64,000 bases of DNA, from positions 32,469,119 through 32,533,118 of the forward strand of contig OX424559.1 of the NCBI GenBank assembly GCA_949152475.1. Direction: 5' to 3'. The notes beneath the pieces are model-generated. The model did not search any database. It was not told the origin of the DNA and worked only from the letters and a program-made list of their open reading frames with translations. Source of the stretch: Terebella lapidaria. Lineage: Eukaryota; Annelida; Polychaeta; Terebellida; Terebellidae. The position numbers and the translations under genes were made by a program. Positions 12,376 to 25,194 of the stretch are shown here, one piece after another; within the stretch, counting starts at the first letter, position 1; each line of letters opens with the position of its first letter.

Positions 12376-13156
12376 GATTAATCATAACGGCATCCACAAC
12401 ACATACATATAATTTGCACATGCTCCGATCCTACAGCCCAGAAGATTGCGTAAGAGAGCCTGGTGAGTGGATAAGGCTCGCTACCACGTGACAGTGATAT
12501 AACCAATGAGGTGACTCGCAGCGGATGAAGGTGTAGACTGGGTGGAGGGGGAGAAGGTAAGGCGGCTAGGTGGGAGGTGGAGGTTCACGGATGAGCATAC
12601 AATATACGTACTTCAAATAACACGATAAGCATCACCGTTTATTGTGATATTATATCATAATAGAGCACGATATGGGATTGTAATTTTCGAAACAATATGG
12701 GACTCATATTGCATAATTTTACAACTTAATCGCCTATGCATACAATGGTTTTCAAAGAATACACTGTTAAGTAGAAACTATGTTTCAGATCAATATCATC
12801 TATTTTATATGTCCTATTTTTATATGTCCTACAAGGAAACTGGTATGACAGGGGCGTGTCCAGGGAAGCGTGCGTACAGTCCGTACGTGCTCCTTCCCTT
12901 CTATTATTTCTGTACACGCCCATGAGCATTGTAATAGCACTGACCATGTCGAAACCTTTATCAATATCATTAAAATATACATATAAAAGTTAGCTTCGTA
13001 GATGAATGTACATGTACATACATGGTCGTATGTATGGTTATATTAGAACAAAAAAATCATCGTGCGAGTTCTCAAAAGTGTGTTTTATCTGTATGCTGAA
13101 ATCTTCAGTTAGTTTCTGATACTGCATACCTGGTACATGAAAATTAGTTTCTGCAT
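12376..13156. other. No supported gene
   Basis: AT-rich DNA right of the truncation point. It includes a short self-complementary patch (GCGTACAGTCCGTACG near 12873). Nothing else recognised. Confidence 0.55.
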
Positions 13157-13375
13157 ACGAGACAGCGAGGGAGCGAGAGAGCGAGAGAACGAGAGAGTGA
13201 GAGAGCGATGCGAGGAAGCGAGGTTGATCTATGTGAATATCGTATCGCTCACTCGTTCTCTCGCATCGCTCTCTCACTACCTCGCATTGCTCTCTCGTTC
13301 CCTCGCATCGCTTCCTCGTTCCCTCGCATCGCTCTTTCGCTGCCTCGCTTTGCTCTCTCGCCGCGAGGGAGTGAG
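13157..13375. repeat. GCGAGAGA / TCTCTCGC inverted low-complexity block
   Basis: The left part (13157-13215) is GAGCGAGAGA-rich. After a short spacer, the right part (13250-13370) is made of CCTCGCATCGCTCTCTCG units of about 20 bp. The two are complementary, so the region can fold into a long hairpin. The Arg/Ser/Leu-rich frames across it come from the repeat and are not genes. Confidence 0.85.
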
Positions 13376-15453
13376 ATTGACGGATGGACGCTATCAGCCA
13401 CCATAAGCTATAGATGCATACATACCAATATTCATGAAGGAAAATATCTGTAGGCTACATGAACACTATTGCAGTGCGAGCTGTCATTCAACATGGATGT
13501 TCATGATGTCAATTTCGAAAACTCAATAATGTTAGAAACAATGTAGATCTATATTTGATTATATTATTTAGTCATATTCCCTTTTTCAAGTGTCGATGAG
13601 GTCTACGTGTTGTACACAAACGGTGTTGAATTATAGGCCTAATGTTCAACACCTACATTAATATATTCTTAAGTAACCCTCGAATACATAGAATTTTGTC
13701 CGTAGTCTCTGAGACGCTGAAAGATATTGTCATATAACTTTGCATAGACTTCACTTTGGAAATAAACGGCAATATTCTACCAAATTTCAGACTTCTTTCT
13801 CAAAGACTGAAAAAATGGTAATGCACCCCATGTGCTGCTGGTCTCACCACAAGGCGAGTAGAGCCTGCACTTGTGATCGTGAATGAAATATATAACACTC
13901 AGAAACAATTATAATAAATATGCAGTTTAAGTATCAGTTGTCTGGTATCAGCTTTAAATGAAGTGTCTGGTGGATTTGGTTTCTTTTGCTTAAATAGTAA
14001 ATCACTAAATTTCGTTCAAATTTCTTGTTAGAAATGGATAAAATACTAGACTGACTGATTTTGATTGAACAGTAATACTGGGGACATAATGTATCTGTTT
14101 TCTCTTCATTATTTTACATGTCTGAGGACAAAATATAATTTTGAAAAGCATTCTCAGACAGTCGTTTCAGGCCTATCTATGCCAATCTGTTCATGGGGCG
14201 ATACATGTAGTTGTGACTAATTATCCACACTAATTGATGTACGGTGAATGTGTTTTATTATTAATCGCATATCACCCGATATAATATATATGTGTATCGA
14301 TCTAATGATCTGGTTTGAAGACATAGAGACTTTAAAAATTGACTCGTCGAACGTAATCGCGCCCCGCACAAACATGTGACTGTAGGACTGCATTCAGTGC
14401 ATTGTTTTCTCTCGGTTTATCATTGGTCACTTTTGACACGACCCCTCAGCGAGCCCACACCGCATGCGAGCACCGCACATGCACTCCACTTTACAGATGT
14501 CTATTACCAGCTTTCCTTGATTAACGTATAAGTCCTGTCTGATCAAATCTATATATTATGATGTATGAATGTGATATTATTATCCACTGAAGATGAAGTA
14601 GACAAGCACATACAAAATGTAACGAAATTAGTCTCGACAAGATCCTTCAGGTGTGTGAAAGCCGAATTGGTTTGAGACTGTGAGAGATAATGGAGATTGC
14701 CACTGCCTGTCTCTAGAATATCCGATGTCCGTAAAGTTAGGTGTACTGTGATGGCTGTTAGGTTAGATACACAGTAAACACATATATTTCAACACTGTCT
14801 GTCCATTATGGCGTCAATGTGGTATTGGCTGTGAATATTTGATGAAGATGTAATGGGCATTTATCTTAGATTGTTATTGTCATCATCAAAATAAAAAAAA
14901 AACAGGACACCCAGTGAGCAAATGATGTGCTCGAGAATGCATCAGAGTACTTACATATTGTTATACACCAAGATCAAAGAATACTAAGGACATAAAAATG
15001 AATCGGTTAGGAATCGGAATCGGTTAACGTATACCCGAGACTCATGAAAAATACTTTAAGGGAATGAAAATTTTCAAGGTGTGTTGAAAAAGGTAAGAAA
15101 TGGAGGTAAACCACGCATTTGCCAAATTCACTGGATGAATCCTAAGGACATGAATAAAAGCCATCGATGGTAATTTTGTAAAAATGCAACATGTACTATT
15201 TTCAAAGTGACAAAAGCGAATATATTTCACATTTCTTTGTTACTTGTGTGTTAACTACTGTTTTTAGCATACAGATACATTTATATTCAAGAGTGTATGA
15301 CATTTATTATTGCGCATAAAGGATTACGTGGCTTTGGAAAACCTCGACGTCCCAATGCTTGATTCAAAAACTACCAAAGCCGGAACTCCGGAAGGAGCTA
15401 CTGTGACGTCATTCTTGTAACTGAACATTTTGCATTTTGGGAGAAAGTGATGA
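13376..15453. other. No supported gene; one repeat fragment
   Basis: About 13740-13830 is a fragment of the dispersed repeat also present at 4.4 and 56.0 kb. The rest is AT-rich and unrecognised. The last few hundred bases before 15454 are probably the 5' part of the CR1-like element, whose left boundary I cannot place. Confidence 0.5.
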
Positions 15454-16863
15454 GTGACCACTATGCAAGTTTGGGCAACAAATACGAGCGAAGAAGCCTT
15501 GGCACCTGTGGACACAAACTTTTCTGGACCAGTGAAAGTTTCTCTATCATCACAGTCTGTTGTTATCCCGGGAAAGGCAAATGCATGGTCCAACCTGGAG
15601 CACGGGACTCAGAACGTCTCAATCCAACACCCTATGTGGGAATCCCAAATCCCGTCTTCTGGCAGTGAGGGTGAGGAAACCATGGATTCGGTGGAACCCT
15701 CGTTACAAAGAACTGAACCGTCTGCACCTCCCGTCTCTCCAGGCAGCACTGGGGTCGAAACCATGATCACACCGAATATGATCACTACAGGATCCAGTCT
15801 AAACGTCTCGCGGGAGACTGATGTTTGTGAAAGGGGGATCAATCATACCGCATGCAATAAATGTTGTTGTACTGCTGAAGGTGTTGAGCATCTAGTGGAA
15901 GCTGTGTCAAAGCTCACAGACATGGTTCAAACAATGACAACAACAAATGGCCAACTCAAAGGGCAAGTGATCGAGCTCTCACAGAGGGTTAGTGCCTTGA
16001 CCTGGAAGTCCATGCATCAAAACCCCCACAAGCCCCCACTCGAGACCTCCTTATTGGCAGTAACGTCATACGGAATATCGATGAGGCAAAACTCGCAAAT
16101 ACAGACATAGTGTCTCTAAAGGGAGGCAAAATCCCTGATGTGATGGAATGTATCACAAACACGAAACGCAGCTATGAACGTATAACCTTAACTAGTTGTT
16201 GGTGCAAATGACTGTGATGTCAAACCAAGAAAAGCTCCAGCCGATATAGTGAACTCGTACGGCAACTTGATAGACGCTGCAAAAAAGAAAGCTGAAAATA
16301 TCTGTGTCTCCAGCATTTGTCCTCGGTTAAATTCATCTGAGACTCAGGAATCTATCGAGTCTACAAATGGGCTGCAGATGATGTGTGAGGAAAGAGATGA
16401 TATATCATTGACGTATGTCGATAACACCGCATCCTTCACCCTGGGAGATGGCTCGCTAAATGATGGATACTATCGGGGCGATGGTGTTCATCTCACACAT
16501 GCAGCAACCAATAAGCTTGCACGGAATCTAAACCTCCATGTCAAAAATGAAGCCGAAGGTGTATGCAGACCTACAACAAGAAAGAACTCCACAGAAGAAC
16601 ATACGTCTACAAAGAAAGGATGGTCCTTGACGCAAACAAACTACAACACGGAAAATCGTCTGGCGTCTCCGGATACAGACAATGCCTGGTCGACATACAC
16701 GTCCCGCAAACATCGACGTCAACGCCTGGAATCCCATGGTTGTGATTACTGTGGGGAGGAGGGCCACGATAGGAGCACGTGTCGTCATGGTAGACCTGTC
16801 ATCTGCTATGACTGCAACCACACTGGGCATAAGGCAAAGTTTTGTGGGTTAAGCAGAAGATAG
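15454..16863 (+). pseudogene. ORF1 of CR1-like copy 1: esterase-like domain plus zinc knuckles
   Basis: The N-terminal Ser/Thr-rich region is followed by a Cys cluster and a short coiled-coil-like stretch ('EGVEHLVEAVSKLTDMVQTM'). A frame change near 16040 opens an SGNH/GDSL-esterase-like domain: block I reads 'LLIGSNVIRNID', block III 'GANDCD', and block V 'DGVHLT'. Another frame change lies near 16195. At block I the usual G-D-S is G-S-N, so the nucleophile Ser appears lost, while the Asp and His of block V remain. The C-terminus has two CCHC-type knuckles, CDYCGEEGHDRSTC and CYDCNHTGHKAKFC, for nucleic-acid binding. Esterase-bearing ORF1 proteins are known in CR1-group elements. Confidence 0.85.
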
Positions 16864-16956
16864 GAACTCGGCAAAGAAGGGTCGCCGGTAGCTACAGAAA
16901 GTGATGTAGCAAAGGGAAATCATCTTCAAATTCTCCAAACATTTAGATCAAAGCAC

Positions 16957-19903
16957 GTGAAACGTCTTGTTTTCGCCCATTTGAATATAAATAGTGTGCC
17001 AAAGAAGTTTGGGGAAATCAAAGAGCTTTTAAGTGGTAATAATGTTGATATTCTATTTCTCTCCGAGACAAAGTTGGATTGCTCTTTTCCACAAGATACT
17101 TTCCATGTAGCTGGTTTTAACTGTTTCAGAAAAGATAACACTGGTCAGAAAGGTGGTTTGATGTACTATAATTCGAAATGACCTGGCTCATCGAAGACAC
17201 ATTGATGTGGGATCTTTGGTATATACATCTGTTGAATGTATTATAATTGAAGTGATTATACACAAGGAAAAATGGTTATTCCTTGCACTTTACAAACCAC
17301 TAAAGGTCAAAAAGGAACGTCTGGTGGAAAGCATTGAACAGGTACTTCAAAGAACCCAAGGTGACTTTCATTCAACCATTATTATTGGTGACTTGAATGT
17401 GAATATGAGAATGCAGCATGACGTATTGCATAGAGTACTCGATGTTTTTGATATGTCAAATATTATCCATGATGGTACTTGTTTTAAAAATGTGCAAAAT
17501 CCGTCCGTTTTAGATGTCATCATTACTGATGTTCCAAATCGTATGTGTGGTACGTTTAATGTATGTACGGGTATCAGTGATTTTCACAATCTGATTGGTG
17601 CAGCCACTAAATTGCATGTTCCTGTGGCAAGTCGGCCAGTCATAACGTATCGATGTATGAAAAAGTTTGATGAACAAGGTTTCAATGCTGATTTGTCCAC
17701 TGCCCCGTTTCACGTGAGTGAGGTTTTTGACGATGTAAATGACAGTTATTGGTTTTGCAGCAAAATGTTTGGCGATATTGTAAACGATCACGCCCCATTG
17801 AAGAGTCGCCGACTAAAGCCTCACCAGATACCGCATATAAACGGTGACTTAAGGAGGGCTATAAACGTAAAGGCTATGTTGCGTTGTCGTTGTGCAAGAA
17901 TACCAACCAGAGGAAACTGGACAGAATATCTTAAGCAGCGGAATATGGTCAACAAAATGAGAACAAAATCATTAAATGTGTATTATAATGAACATTGTGA
18001 AGCTCAAAAAAGTTTCTAGAAAATGGTGAGGCCCTTCATCAGTGACAAAACAGGACCTACAAACTCATGTGTGACATTGTATGAAAATGGCTCTGGTATG
18101 GCTGGTAAATGATCCGTCAAAAGTGTGTGACGTTTTCAATGAATATTTTGTGTCTATGACGGCAGATATCGGTATTCCCAGTGACATGGAAGGCTCTCTC
18201 AGTGAACTTGACAGTGTACATAGGATTCGTGACGCCATGGTGGGACACACGGACTCTTCCAGTTTCTCTCATGTCACTGCAGAAGACATCGAGAAGCGAC
18301 TGCAGACCTTGAACTCAAGGAAAGCTACGGGACACGACAAATTACAACCGAAGTTTCTGAAGATGGATGCTCCTGTCTTGGCTAAGCATATGACAATGTT
18401 GATAAACAAATCCATCGACGAATCCATAATTCCAGACTCCCTCAAGGATGCAGAGGTCTCTCGGATATACAAAAAATCAGACTCTTTGGATAAAGTTAAT
18501 TACAGACCGGTTAGCATTCTACCCTCATTTTCAAAGGTCTATGAACGGGTATTTTGTGATCAACTTGTGGACTATTTTGATGATAAATTATCAAATCTGC
18601 TAGCTGCGTTTCGGGAAGGACATAGCTGTCAGACTGTCTTGAAAAAGTTAGTTGAAGACTGGCAGCATGCGTTGGATCAAAATCAAGTTGTTGTATCTAT
18701 GATGATGGATTTGAGTCGTGCGTTTGACACGCTACCTCATACACTGTTGATGGCAAAGCTGCGAGCGTATGGAATAAGTTCTGAGGCATGTCAACTACTG
18801 TACAGTTATTTGTCGGATAGGCGACAACGTGTGAAGATGGGTGCATCTCGTAGTGACTGGATCCATATAGTGAAGGGGTCCCACAAGGCTCTATATTAGG
18901 ACCTTTGCTTTTCAAAATTTTTATAAATGATTTATTGTTTCGCATGTCAAAATTAGAAAATATAACTATGTATAACTATGCCGATGACAACACGATCTCT
19001 TGTGCCGGGCATGACGCCGAGGCTGTTATGTCTGATGTAGAGAGCGCAACAGTAGCTGCTTTGAAGTGGTTTGGTGAAAATGGACTCCAAGCAAACCCAG
19101 ATAAGTTTCAAGCGATGACATTAGGCAGCATCCCCGTGGAAAAACGGAGGTCTTTAAAGGCTGGAATCAGTGACATCACACCATCAAACACTGTTAAACT
19201 TCTAGGAGTACACATTGACGATCTCAGCTTCAATTACCACATCCAGTACATCTGTAAATGTGCCGCAAAGCAATTGAATGCTCTCTCACGACTGAGACGT
19301 GTCTTAACTACGGCAAATAAACTAAATATTTTAAATGCTTTTATTTTGGCAAATTTTATTTATTGTCCACTCGTGTGGCACAAATTTGGAACTGAAAATG
19401 TCAGAAAAATTGAGAAAATTCAAGAACGCGGTTTACGTCTTGTATATAATGATAATGTATCGTCATATGGCATCTTACTACAAAAATCAGGTAAATCTCT
19501 CCTGTATGTTGAGAGGATGCGAAAGATCGCTTGTGAAGTTTTTAAATGTATAAACAATGTTGGGCCCAGTATGTTACAAGATATGTATAAAGTTAAAAAT
19601 GTCCAGACAATGATGCGTGATAGTCATCGTGTTGTACAGCCAATGGTGCATACAACAAAGTATGGGCTAAATACTTTAAGGTATGACGGTGCTAAAATAT
19701 GGAATGTTCTCCCATCGGATATCAAGATGGCTGTCTCCTATAACCAATTTAAACATTTGATAAAAAGATGGAACGGGTCAAAGTCAGTGTGGATATTGTG
19801 TTTTATGTATATAACCAATGTATGTGTCAAACCATCTGTATTTATTTCATCTATCATCCAAATGTTCATATCACTGTCGGCAAATAGCCCATTTTGGGGT
19901 TAA
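16957..19903 (+). pseudogene. ORF2 of CR1-like copy 1: endonuclease and reverse transcriptase
   Basis: The endonuclease begins 'LVFAHLNINSVPKKFGEIKEL', with 'LSETKLD', then after a 1-base shift near 17175 'IIIGDLNVNM' and 'ISDFHNLI'. A nonsense codon (TAG where Trp is expected) lies near 18017, and a further frame change near 18080. RT motifs follow: 'KATGHDKLQPKFLK', 'VNYRPVSILPSFSKVYERV', 'MMDLSRAFDTLPH', and the catalytic 'YADDNT' near 18978. A missing G in a G run near 18877 breaks the GVPQGS motif. The tail 'YGLNTLRYDGAKIWNVLP' is the usual C-terminal domain of the group. At least three frame breaks plus one stop make it non-functional. Confidence 0.92.
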
Positions 19904-19927
19904 TGTTAATTGTTTGTAAAACTGTCC

Positions 19928-19960
19928 GACGTTAAATAAATTTTATCCTATCCTATCCTT
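19928..19960 (+). repeat. 3' end and (TATCC)n tail of CR1-like copy 1
   Basis: CGACGTTAAATAAA is followed by TTTTATCCTATCCTATCC. The same motif with TATCT units ends the second LINE at 46754, which shows that both belong to one 3'-end family recognised by related RTs. Confidence 0.85.
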
Positions 19961-21479
19961 ATCATTAACCTGGAGGTATGTTTGCTATGGATAGTTGCAT
20001 CGCAACTAATTATCATTTCCTAATGGTATTTGCATATTACTTATTGATGTAGAACATGGCACTATCAACTGCGGATCAACATTCTACAGAGGAGTAGTGA
20101 AAATCTCAGATGTTTTTCATTAACAAAAGTGTCTCACAATCCGGTAAGATCAGAAATATGTCACAAATAGTGCACTGTGAATTTCTGTCCTAACCAGCTA
20201 TCTTTGACTCTACACTTAGTCCATCACCACACGTGACAACGGTGGTCAAGGCCAGTAACTACCGTTTTCAGTAACTTGGGCATATACGACCATTCGTCAC
20301 ACTGGGTGAATGTAAGACGACAGTCAGACTCATGTATTACGGGAGAGAGTTCTAGCTCATAGGCGTGGGGTCTGGGGCCTGCCCAGGGCCCGAGACGCTG
20401 AAGGGGGTTAGATAATCTCTAGTTGATTTCGGGTATTTTAAGGACATCAAACATAGTCTCCAGATCCAACAACTTTTTGTGTGAATTTTCTGGAAAATGA
20501 GATTGATATTCTAAAAATTGAGATTTTTACTGAGCATTCCATAACATCACACATTCCAGCAATGAACGAACATGTCGTCTGACATATACTTATCCAAGTT
20601 TAAAGTCTTTTTAGCTTTGCCATATAAACACACAATTATCACAAAAGTTGACCACATCTACTTTGAATCTGGTCAAAGAATACTTTGGCAAGAAACTTAT
20701 AATTTGTCTAATCACACAATGGATACAGGAAGCTGAACGTCACTGATTGAAATCCAGGTAGATCTTCAATTCATAAACATGCCCTGTGGGGAAACTTACC
20801 GGGTAGTGTGGCGACATGATATCGATCACTGAGACTTACTTTTTTGATGATGTCCATGGATATGTAGTATTTATCGGATTTTTACAAGCAACTTTAGCAA
20901 ATGTAGTGGATTTGTCGGCCGAAAGGGTCTTTGTTTTCGATGTGACAGTTTTCAGAGTGTCACTGAACAGAATCCAGTATCTTTATTATTGTTGACCGAG
21001 AATTAGTTTTTTTTAACATTCACTGCACATAATTTGAGAAATGGTGTACAATATTTAAGTAAGTTCATACAGATGGTTCCAGTAGGTCTATTCAATAAGT
21101 AGACGAGTAGTATTAAGGAGCAGTGTACTGTACTTGCGCCGGTGAAAGCATGCGGCATTCATAATATCTCACTGCATTGATCATAAAATCATTTAGGACC
21201 AATTCAATTGTCACTATTGGAAATGGATTCTGTGGATGAAACACTTGAGAATATATGTGAAATATTTCCTTGTGTTACGAAATTTCATGAAGTCTGAAGA
21301 AAGTTGTAGTAATAGTAAGAAGAATAAGAGTAATGATGACTGGCCAGGGGTAAATATGACATGTCGCACTTGAACGTAGCGTAAGTGTATCATTCCTGCC
21401 AACTTTGTAACGACATAAAGGTACATCAGTATACCATAAGACAATAGCATAATAAACGAAGTTATTATTTCTCACACAG
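19961..21479. other. Intergenic or intronic; no gene
   Basis: Unrecognised AT-rich sequence. The last part must be intron of the fibrinogen-related gene, since its final exon begins at 21480 with an acceptor (ATTTCTCACACAG). Confidence 0.6.
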
Positions 21480-21723
21480 GAAACTCCCTCATCCACAGCA
21501 ATGGTAGGATGTTCACGACCACTGACAAGGACAACGATCTCAAGCCCTTCAACTGTGCGGCACGTTACAGAGGTGGCTGGTGGTCTAAGGGCTGCTTCAT
21601 GGCCAAGCTGACGGGGTATTACGGCCAGGATCCTGGTACGAGTATAGGGATCCACTGGTATGACTGGCTGGGCAGTAGCATTGGTCTAAAATACACCGAC
21701 ATGAAGATCAGGCCGGTGTAGCG
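21480..21723 (+). CDS. Terminal exon of a fibrinogen-related (FReD/ficolin-like) protein
   Basis: The exon starts in phase 1 after a good acceptor and encodes the C-terminal third of a fibrinogen-like domain. It shows 'NSLIHSNGRMFTTTDKDND' with the Ca2+-site DxD pattern, the last disulphide Cys pair ('FNCAARYRGGWWSKGCF'), 'GIHWYDWLGSSIGLKYTDM' and a terminal 'KIRPV' before TAG. Intron position and length fit the usual last exon of fibrinogen-related genes. Such secreted lectin-like proteins bind acetylated sugars and often act in invertebrate immunity. No upstream exons were found in the preceding 1.5 kb. No frame break is visible. Confidence 0.9.
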
Positions 21724-23249
21724 TCCCTGTCTGAGTGATGCATGATACACCAACGGCCCACATTCAAAGTAGCAGCAATACATCGAATTGTGTTGTTCGA
21801 AGTTTACTGTCCAATCATAAAGTTTTGCACAAGATGGAAAATTGTTCAACAATTTTTGGCCTGTTTTGCCTGACGAATGCTCTCCTAAAGTTTTTGCTCA
21901 GAAAAAAACCAGCCTAAATTTCACTTTTTGACACTGCTCGAATGCTGTTAAGTAAATTTTTCTCTAATTTCACAAATGCATGACATTTGGAATTGTTTAT
22001 CTCGTCTACGAAGAAGGAATTCTTGGATAACTCAAAAAGCACAATATGCTGATCTAAAATGGCCCAACATGACATAAAAAATGCATTAATTGACCCCTGA
22101 GATAAAACTCGTGTAAATACAACTTGGACAAGTGATATGAACAGACAGGAAGTCATCTACGGTACATCTGTAGGTGATTTTGAAGTTGACCCCACATGAC
22201 CTTGAGTGGTAAATTTCAAAGCCATATCTAGACCGAAATGTGAAAGTTGACCTCTGCACCTGAAACGATCCTGCAGATGGGCTTAGGTTTGTATAATGAG
22301 CCTGTAGGAAGTATCATATTTTGGATCTTTTAGTGGTCTGAAAGCTGACTAGAGATAAACTTGAGTGATAAATCTCACGGTCATATCTGACCTGAATTGT
22401 TTGAATGGGAATATGCTTACGAAACGGCTACATATAGAGCTTAGGTTTGGATCATGAGCATACAGGGAGTCAATTGTGGCGGGTTTTTTTCACTGGCCTC
22501 GACCTTGACTCAAGGTGAACTTGAGTGGTGATAGTCAGTCAGGTTTAACAAAACGCTCGTAGGTCGAGCTTAGGCTGTGTCGTAATTACCATATGACGGA
22601 TCTTTGGGTGGTCCGAAAGTTGAAGAGAGGTGATATTGAGCATAAAATGTCACATCTGACACGAAATGTGTTTATGCTCTCTATAGACAAGTGTTGCAGA
22701 TAAAGTTACGATCATATAGGAAATCTTTATCGTGGATCTTTTAGTGACTTTGAATTTGACATCAGTGGATTGAGAAGTGCAAGTCTGATGTGAATTGAAC
22801 AAATTGACCCCAGATACGAATGGGTAAAAATGTAGGCTGAGAATATAGGAAGTCACGTTTTCACACATTTAAATTGACATACGATCAAATTGAGTGGTTA
22901 CCTTTAACATGTCGAGTGAACAAATTGACTTTTGAGGATTCAATTGGTCAAAAGTATTGTATGTCATACACAAAAAGGCCCTTGGTTGTACGGCTGATTT
23001 CTATGAAATTAAAATCATCGATTACAACTACTGAATGGTAGGCTACAGGATCCCTGTTCCTATTTGTGGACTTTCCTACTTAACCATTTTTTTCAACTTT
23101 TGGGCCTCACAGGGTATTTCTTGTCAGAAAACTTTATAACCAGTTGACTAATTCTTTATATTGTTTCAGGTTTGCATTTATTGTATGTCTCACCAGTTTG
23201 CATCTTATACAATGTAATTTGACGAGTGCAATAAATATCCATATTGCAT
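21724..23249. repeat. Diverged tandem repeat of roughly 150 bp
   Basis: From about 22165 to 22900 similar phrases recur: 'GAAAGTTGACC', 'CAGATGGGCTTAGGTTTG', 'GGAAGT(A/C)', 'GGATCTTTTAGTGGTCTGAAAG', 'CTTGAGTG(A/G)TAAAT'. About five units are visible, all degenerate. The first 400 bp are probably 3' UTR of the fibrinogen-related gene. Confidence 0.6.
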
Positions 23250-23890
23250 TTGTTGTTAGTGATTTTGTGTCCAACAATTTTTTTTTTTAGATTTTTTATT
23301 TCCAAATGAGATTTTGTAGCTGATGCCAAGATTTTCTAGTTTGCCTGAGATATTTTGGTTCCCAACAAAATTTTTTTCCAACCAGATTTCTTTACTTTTC
23401 AGCAAGATGTTAGTTCCCACAAGGTTGTATTGTTTTCAACAAGATTTTTCAGTTCCAACTACTACTATTTTTGTTTCCAACAGGTTTTGAACATAGTCAT
23501 GAACCATAATCATGAACCATAATCATCACCATGAACGTAATCATAATCATTGACATAACATTATGATAAATATGCTTATGTTCATGATTACGGTTTTGAC
23601 TATAAGTGTTATCATATTCAAGATTATGTAACTTATGTACATAATTGTGATTATGTCTCGGTGATCTTGAACTAATCTCGGCACAAACCTATTATCTTGT
23701 TGGAAACTAAGAAAACGTTGTTACAAACAAATACATTGTGTTGTAAACAAAAATAGCGGCGCAAACTAAAAAATGTTGTTGGAAACTGAAAAATCTTTTT
23801 GGAAACAAGAGGGATTGGAAACAGAAAAAAAGTTTTTTGGTGAATAAAAAATATCCTTGAAACTCCATCACATGCAGATGTAAACAAAGA
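23250..23890. repeat. Large imperfect palindrome with CATGAACCATAATCAT core
   Basis: The left arm (about 23270-23490) repeats motifs such as TTCCAACAAGATTTTT. The right arm (about 23690-23880) repeats their complements, such as TTGTTGGAAACTAAGAAAA and TTGGAAACAAGAG. The centre (23490-23660) has CATGAACCATAATCATGAACC facing TTATGTTCATGATTACGG. It carries no ORF. It looks like a degraded foldback or inverted-repeat element. Confidence 0.6.
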
Positions 23891-25194
23891 ATAGATAGAC
23901 TGACAATTCCACGCACATCATTGTATATCACTATTATTTTATCACAACTACACTATATATGCACATACGAACTGGCAAATGTACTCGATGTCGAGCATTT
24001 GTTTACATTCGGGTAGATGGATAAACTTCGTTTGTTTATTTACAAAACCGGTACAAAATGGGCACTAAAACGGATAAAAAGACAACTTGTACAGACTGTA
24101 ATCGTCAAAATCATTGAGCATACCTTTTGTTTCATTGTATCAGATGTGTCTAACAAAAAATTGGTTTTGAAAAAAAATATTGCATGCATTCGAAGGCAGC
24201 AGTTTTAAAGTGCACCAATTACTTTATGGGCACAATACATGCCCTATGCAAGTTCCAGACATCTACTTGAAGATATCTATTTATATGGCCAGCGGAAATG
24301 TTTTGAAAAAAAGATGTGTTTGGGAATTTTATTGGACCAAAGAAAATGATTAATTCTCAATCTTAAATACAATTAGCAAAAGTAGATCCCTTCAATAATG
24401 CAGAGTATGCTGGGTAACGAGTCCCTTCCATGTTTGTACCCATATATGCCTATTTTACCTGTGTCATGGGCATATTGTTGCATTTCTGTGCGGCGTAGCA
24501 CTAACAAATCTAACATGACATGGCAATTTGAAATAGACCATATCAATAAGCCCATGGTGTTGTCATGTTTACCATTCTGAACATACAGCCTATAACACCT
24601 GTTATAGCAAGGGTCTTCAATGTGGGACAAAAATACATGATTGTTTTGAAAATTCATTATGGGTCTGTGTCTTTTCATGACCATTTTGACAACCGTGTTA
24701 TAAATAACATTCATTAAGAAATACTCATTGAATAACATTCATGAAACAATATTAATTGAATCCAATGGATATCTCCCGAAAATAATGCCCATGAATACGA
24801 ATAAGGTAACCTGGCACTGATTATGCCTTATAACAAATATAATAAATGGTAACTGTATAGAGTATAATGAACGGATGATAGTGTATGATAATGAATATAG
24901 TAAATCAATTCTTGATCACAATTTTATATGTATTATTACATACACGTAACCACAAAGAATAACTGTTTTTGAAAACTGGTAGAATCTTTGTCTCATTTGG
25001 CGGAGAGTGAAAAGAAGGAGGTTAGTTAAATATACACCTAAGTTGCATGCTGTGATTTGGTGTCTCGATCATTCACTATCCTCAAAATAGGGGCGGGAAC
25101 ACTTTTTATTTTTTATTTGAGAATCGCAAATATAAAAATTCGGGAGGCTGCTTTTGAACACAGGCGGGTGGGGACGAGAAACGGAAAATTAACT
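23891..25194. other. No supported gene
   Basis: AT-rich DNA with chance ORFs only. Confidence 0.6.

Larger units (their letters stand above)
5788..12384 (-). mobile_element. Ty3/gypsy LTR retrotransposon A, 5'-truncated
   Basis: Reading the minus strand, the element enters at about 12380 inside pol. It carries RT, RNase H, integrase and a proline-rich tail, then a 2.56 kb non-coding stretch, and ends in a 751-bp 3' LTR. No gag, protease, primer-binding site or 5' LTR was found: the sequence right of 12384 is unrelated AT-rich DNA and does not repeat the LTR. The junction has a short inverted motif (ATTAATCATCATGATTAAT). GC content is well above the surroundings. With at least three frameshifts in pol, the copy is dead. 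Confidence 0.9.
15454..19960 (+). mobile_element. CR1-like non-LTR retrotransposon, copy 1 (decayed)
   Basis: The order is ORF1 (linker, esterase-like domain, two CCHC knuckles), then ORF2 (APE endonuclease, RT, C-terminal domain), then a short 3' UTR ending CCGACGTTAAATAAA and a (TATCC)n tail. That architecture and a microsatellite-type 3' end are typical of the CR1/L2 group. Frameshifts and nonsense codons in both ORFs make it inactive. It shares its 3' terminal motif with the second LINE at 42.6-46.75 kb. Confidence 0.9.

Noticed and set aside
13137-13453. Arg/Ser/Leu-rich ORFs
   Set aside because: Created by the GCGAGAGA inverted low-complexity block.
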